Below are positions 5,488 through 6,067 of a DNA stretch of 6,067 bases, piece by piece (positions within the stretch are counted from its first letter, which is position 1; each line of letters begins with the position of its first letter). This stretch comes from an uncultured Prevotella sp. (GTDB taxonomy: Bacteria > Bacteroidota > Bacteroidia > Bacteroidales > Bacteroidaceae): the NCBI GenBank assembly GCA_945788545.1, contig CALZMK010000104.1:1-6067 (forward strand), given 5' to 3'. The position numbers were made by a program, and so were the translations under genes. Under the pieces are notes generated by a model. It was not told the DNA's origin. It did no database searches and saw only the letters and a list, made by a program, of their open reading frames with translations.

Positions 5488-5851
5488 ATCCTTTGGGGTC
5501 TTTAAGTCTAACCATAGTGTCGTGATCGTCGAGCACCTTTTCGAGGTCGCTTTTTCTGTAGAGGCAACGTCCACCTAATTTAGTGAACGGCAATGTTCCG
5601 TTGGCGCGCAGAGTGGCGAGAGTGCGAGGCGATATATGCAGCGCCTGCATCACGTCCTGTGCGTCAATCCAGTCTTCAAGTGGCGTGGCGGTTTTAATCG
5701 TTTGTGCAGTGAGCGGCATTTTTCCGTCATTCACAGCCTTTCTGATGGCCACGGCCAGCGGTTGGTCACTGTGGAGGAACTCGGTGAAGAGATCTCCGAT
5801 GTGTTGTGCACCTTGTCTATTATAGGTGTTCTCTTTATTCTTATATGTCAT
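5468..5851 (-). CDS. Helix-turn-helix DNA-binding protein (HTH_17 / excisionase type)
   Basis: A 127-residue first gene of the operon. The N-terminal 60 residues are of unknown type (TYKNKENTYNRQGAQHIGDLF...). Residues about 60-110 are a MerR-like helix-turn-helix of the excisionase family: WIDAQDVMQALHISPRTLATLRANGTLPFTKLGGRCLYRKSDLEKVL, with the typical recognition helix, the LPFTKLGGR wing and the YRKSDLEKVL tail. In Bacteroidales mobile elements such proteins act as recombination directionality factors or as regulators/initiators next to replication genes. The frame is open to 5923, but the -7 promoter box at 5894-5901 and predicted start near 5889 exclude the upstream start; ATG at 5851 is the first afterwards. 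The gene overlaps the primase gene by 20 bases. The inverted repeats over its own promoter are plausible binding sites for it, which is inference. Confidence 0.85.
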   Translation of the reverse strand: MTYKNKENTYNRQGAQHIGDLFTEFLHSDQPLAVAIRKAVNDGKMPLTAQTIKTATPLEDWIDAQDVMQALHISPRTLATLRANGTLPFTKLGGRCLYRKSDLEKVLDDHDTMVRLKDPKGYGHSRS

Positions 5852-5861
5852 AATCTTTGTC

Positions 5862-5888
5862 TCAATCAGGGGATGTTGTCCTGATTGA
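5862..5888 (-). promoter_or_regulatory. Leader hairpin or operator just before the first operon gene
   Basis: TCAATCAGG (5862-5870) and CCTGATTGA (5880-5888) form a perfect 9-bp inverted repeat around 9 bases. The predicted transcription start is near 5889, so the mRNA would begin with this hairpin, ending about 10 bases before the ATG at 5851. It could limit ribosome access, protect the 5' end, or be a protein-binding site in DNA. Confidence 0.6.
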
Positions 5889-5893
5889 CGATG

Positions 5894-5924
5894 CAAAGAT
5901 ATTTGGTGATTTAATGGTGACAAA
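5894..5924 (-). promoter_or_regulatory. Promoter of the HTH-primase-helicase operon
   Basis: On the minus strand TTTG (5924-5921) is followed after 19 bases by TATCTTTG (5901-5894), an exact match to both Bacteroidota promoter boxes with the correct spacing. Inverted repeats overlap it (see the operator-like array), so repression by steric block is likely. Confidence 0.85.
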
Positions 5925-5942
5925 GAATCACCAAAATCACCA
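5902..5942. promoter_or_regulatory. Operator-like array of TGGTGA / TCACCA sites over the promoter
   Basis: TGGTGA occurs at 5904-5909 and 5915-5920, and its complement TCACCA at 5928-5933 and 5937-5942. Two longer inverted repeats are nested in this pattern: TTTGGTGATT (5902-5911) with AATCACCAAA (5926-5935), 10-base perfect arms; and TGGTGATTT (5904-5912) with AAATCACCA (5934-5942), 9-base perfect arms. The array covers the spacer and -33 box of the operon promoter. Another copy, aatggtgacaa at 6053-6063, repeats 5913-5923 exactly. This fits autoregulatory operators or iteron-like initiator sites. Confidence 0.7.
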
Positions 5943-6067
5943 TTGTGCTAATTATTTTAACTTGTTAAATATGGGGTTATATGCCTTATATACAGAGATA
6001 TAAGAACAATAGGATTATAATGGTCATTGCATGATTATACAAGAATTAACACAATGGTGACAATGGT
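5943..6067. other. AT-rich gene-free region upstream of the operon
   Basis: No reading frame of useful length is seen on either strand. The region is visibly AT-rich and holds an inverted repeat TTTAAC-TT-GTTAAA (5956-5969). Near the right edge are two ACAATGGT copies nine bases apart (6051-6058, 6060-6067), inverted relative to ACCATTGT at 5939-5946. AT-rich DNA flanked by repeated short sites next to replication genes could be a replication origin or a further regulatory region; the window ends before this can be judged. Confidence 0.4.

Noticed and set aside
5488..5574. N-terminal extension of the primase reading frame
   Set aside because: These 29 codons overlap the helix-turn-helix coding region in another frame and resemble nothing in the family; the VSLF-type family start begins after ATG 5487.
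5852..5923. N-terminal extension of the helix-turn-helix gene
   Set aside because: The operon promoter -7 box and the predicted transcription start lie inside it, so it would not be in the mRNA.

Overview
The window looks chromosomal and comes from a member of Bacteroidales, most likely a Prevotella-like species. The evidence is the repeated Bacteroidota promoter pattern (TTTG, a gap of about 20 bases, then TAnnTTTG), the scarcity of Shine-Dalgarno sites, and protein families typical of or restricted to that phylum (START_2, HU-related proteins, BT4734/VirE_N primase, DUF3987). No taxonomic search was possible.

The left part (1-2062) is core genome. A partial LptF/LptG permease gene runs off the left edge on the minus strand. 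Upstream of it lies a small START-like gene, also minus. A plus-strand tRNA with anticodon CAT diverges from that gene, with its own near-consensus promoter and an intrinsic terminator. A perfect 14-bp palindrome sits between the divergent promoters.

The right part (2063-6067) looks like an accessory island lying 3' of the tRNA, with every gene on the minus strand. In transcription order it holds: a promoter overlapped by a nested inverted-repeat array; a short leader that can form a hairpin; a helix-turn-helix (excisionase-type) DNA-binding protein; a small BT4734-type archaeo-eukaryotic primase domain protein overlapping it by 20 bases; 12 bases later, a 626-residue PriCT-2 plus DUF3987 helicase-like protein; a strong intrinsic terminator; then a separate promoter, a leader with three palindromes spaced 22 bp apart, and an HU-related DNA-binding protein with an unusual Gly/Ser/Asn/Asp repeat tail. 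The three overlapping or closely packed genes look like one replication-initiation operon (DNA recognition, priming, unwinding) of an integrated element. No integrase, relaxase, capsid or defence effector gene is visible, so the type of element is undecided.

The most interesting parts are the compact primase-helicase cassette with its operator-like array, the 22-bp-phased palindromes in front of the HU-related gene, and the 21-bp repeat that builds that protein's tail.
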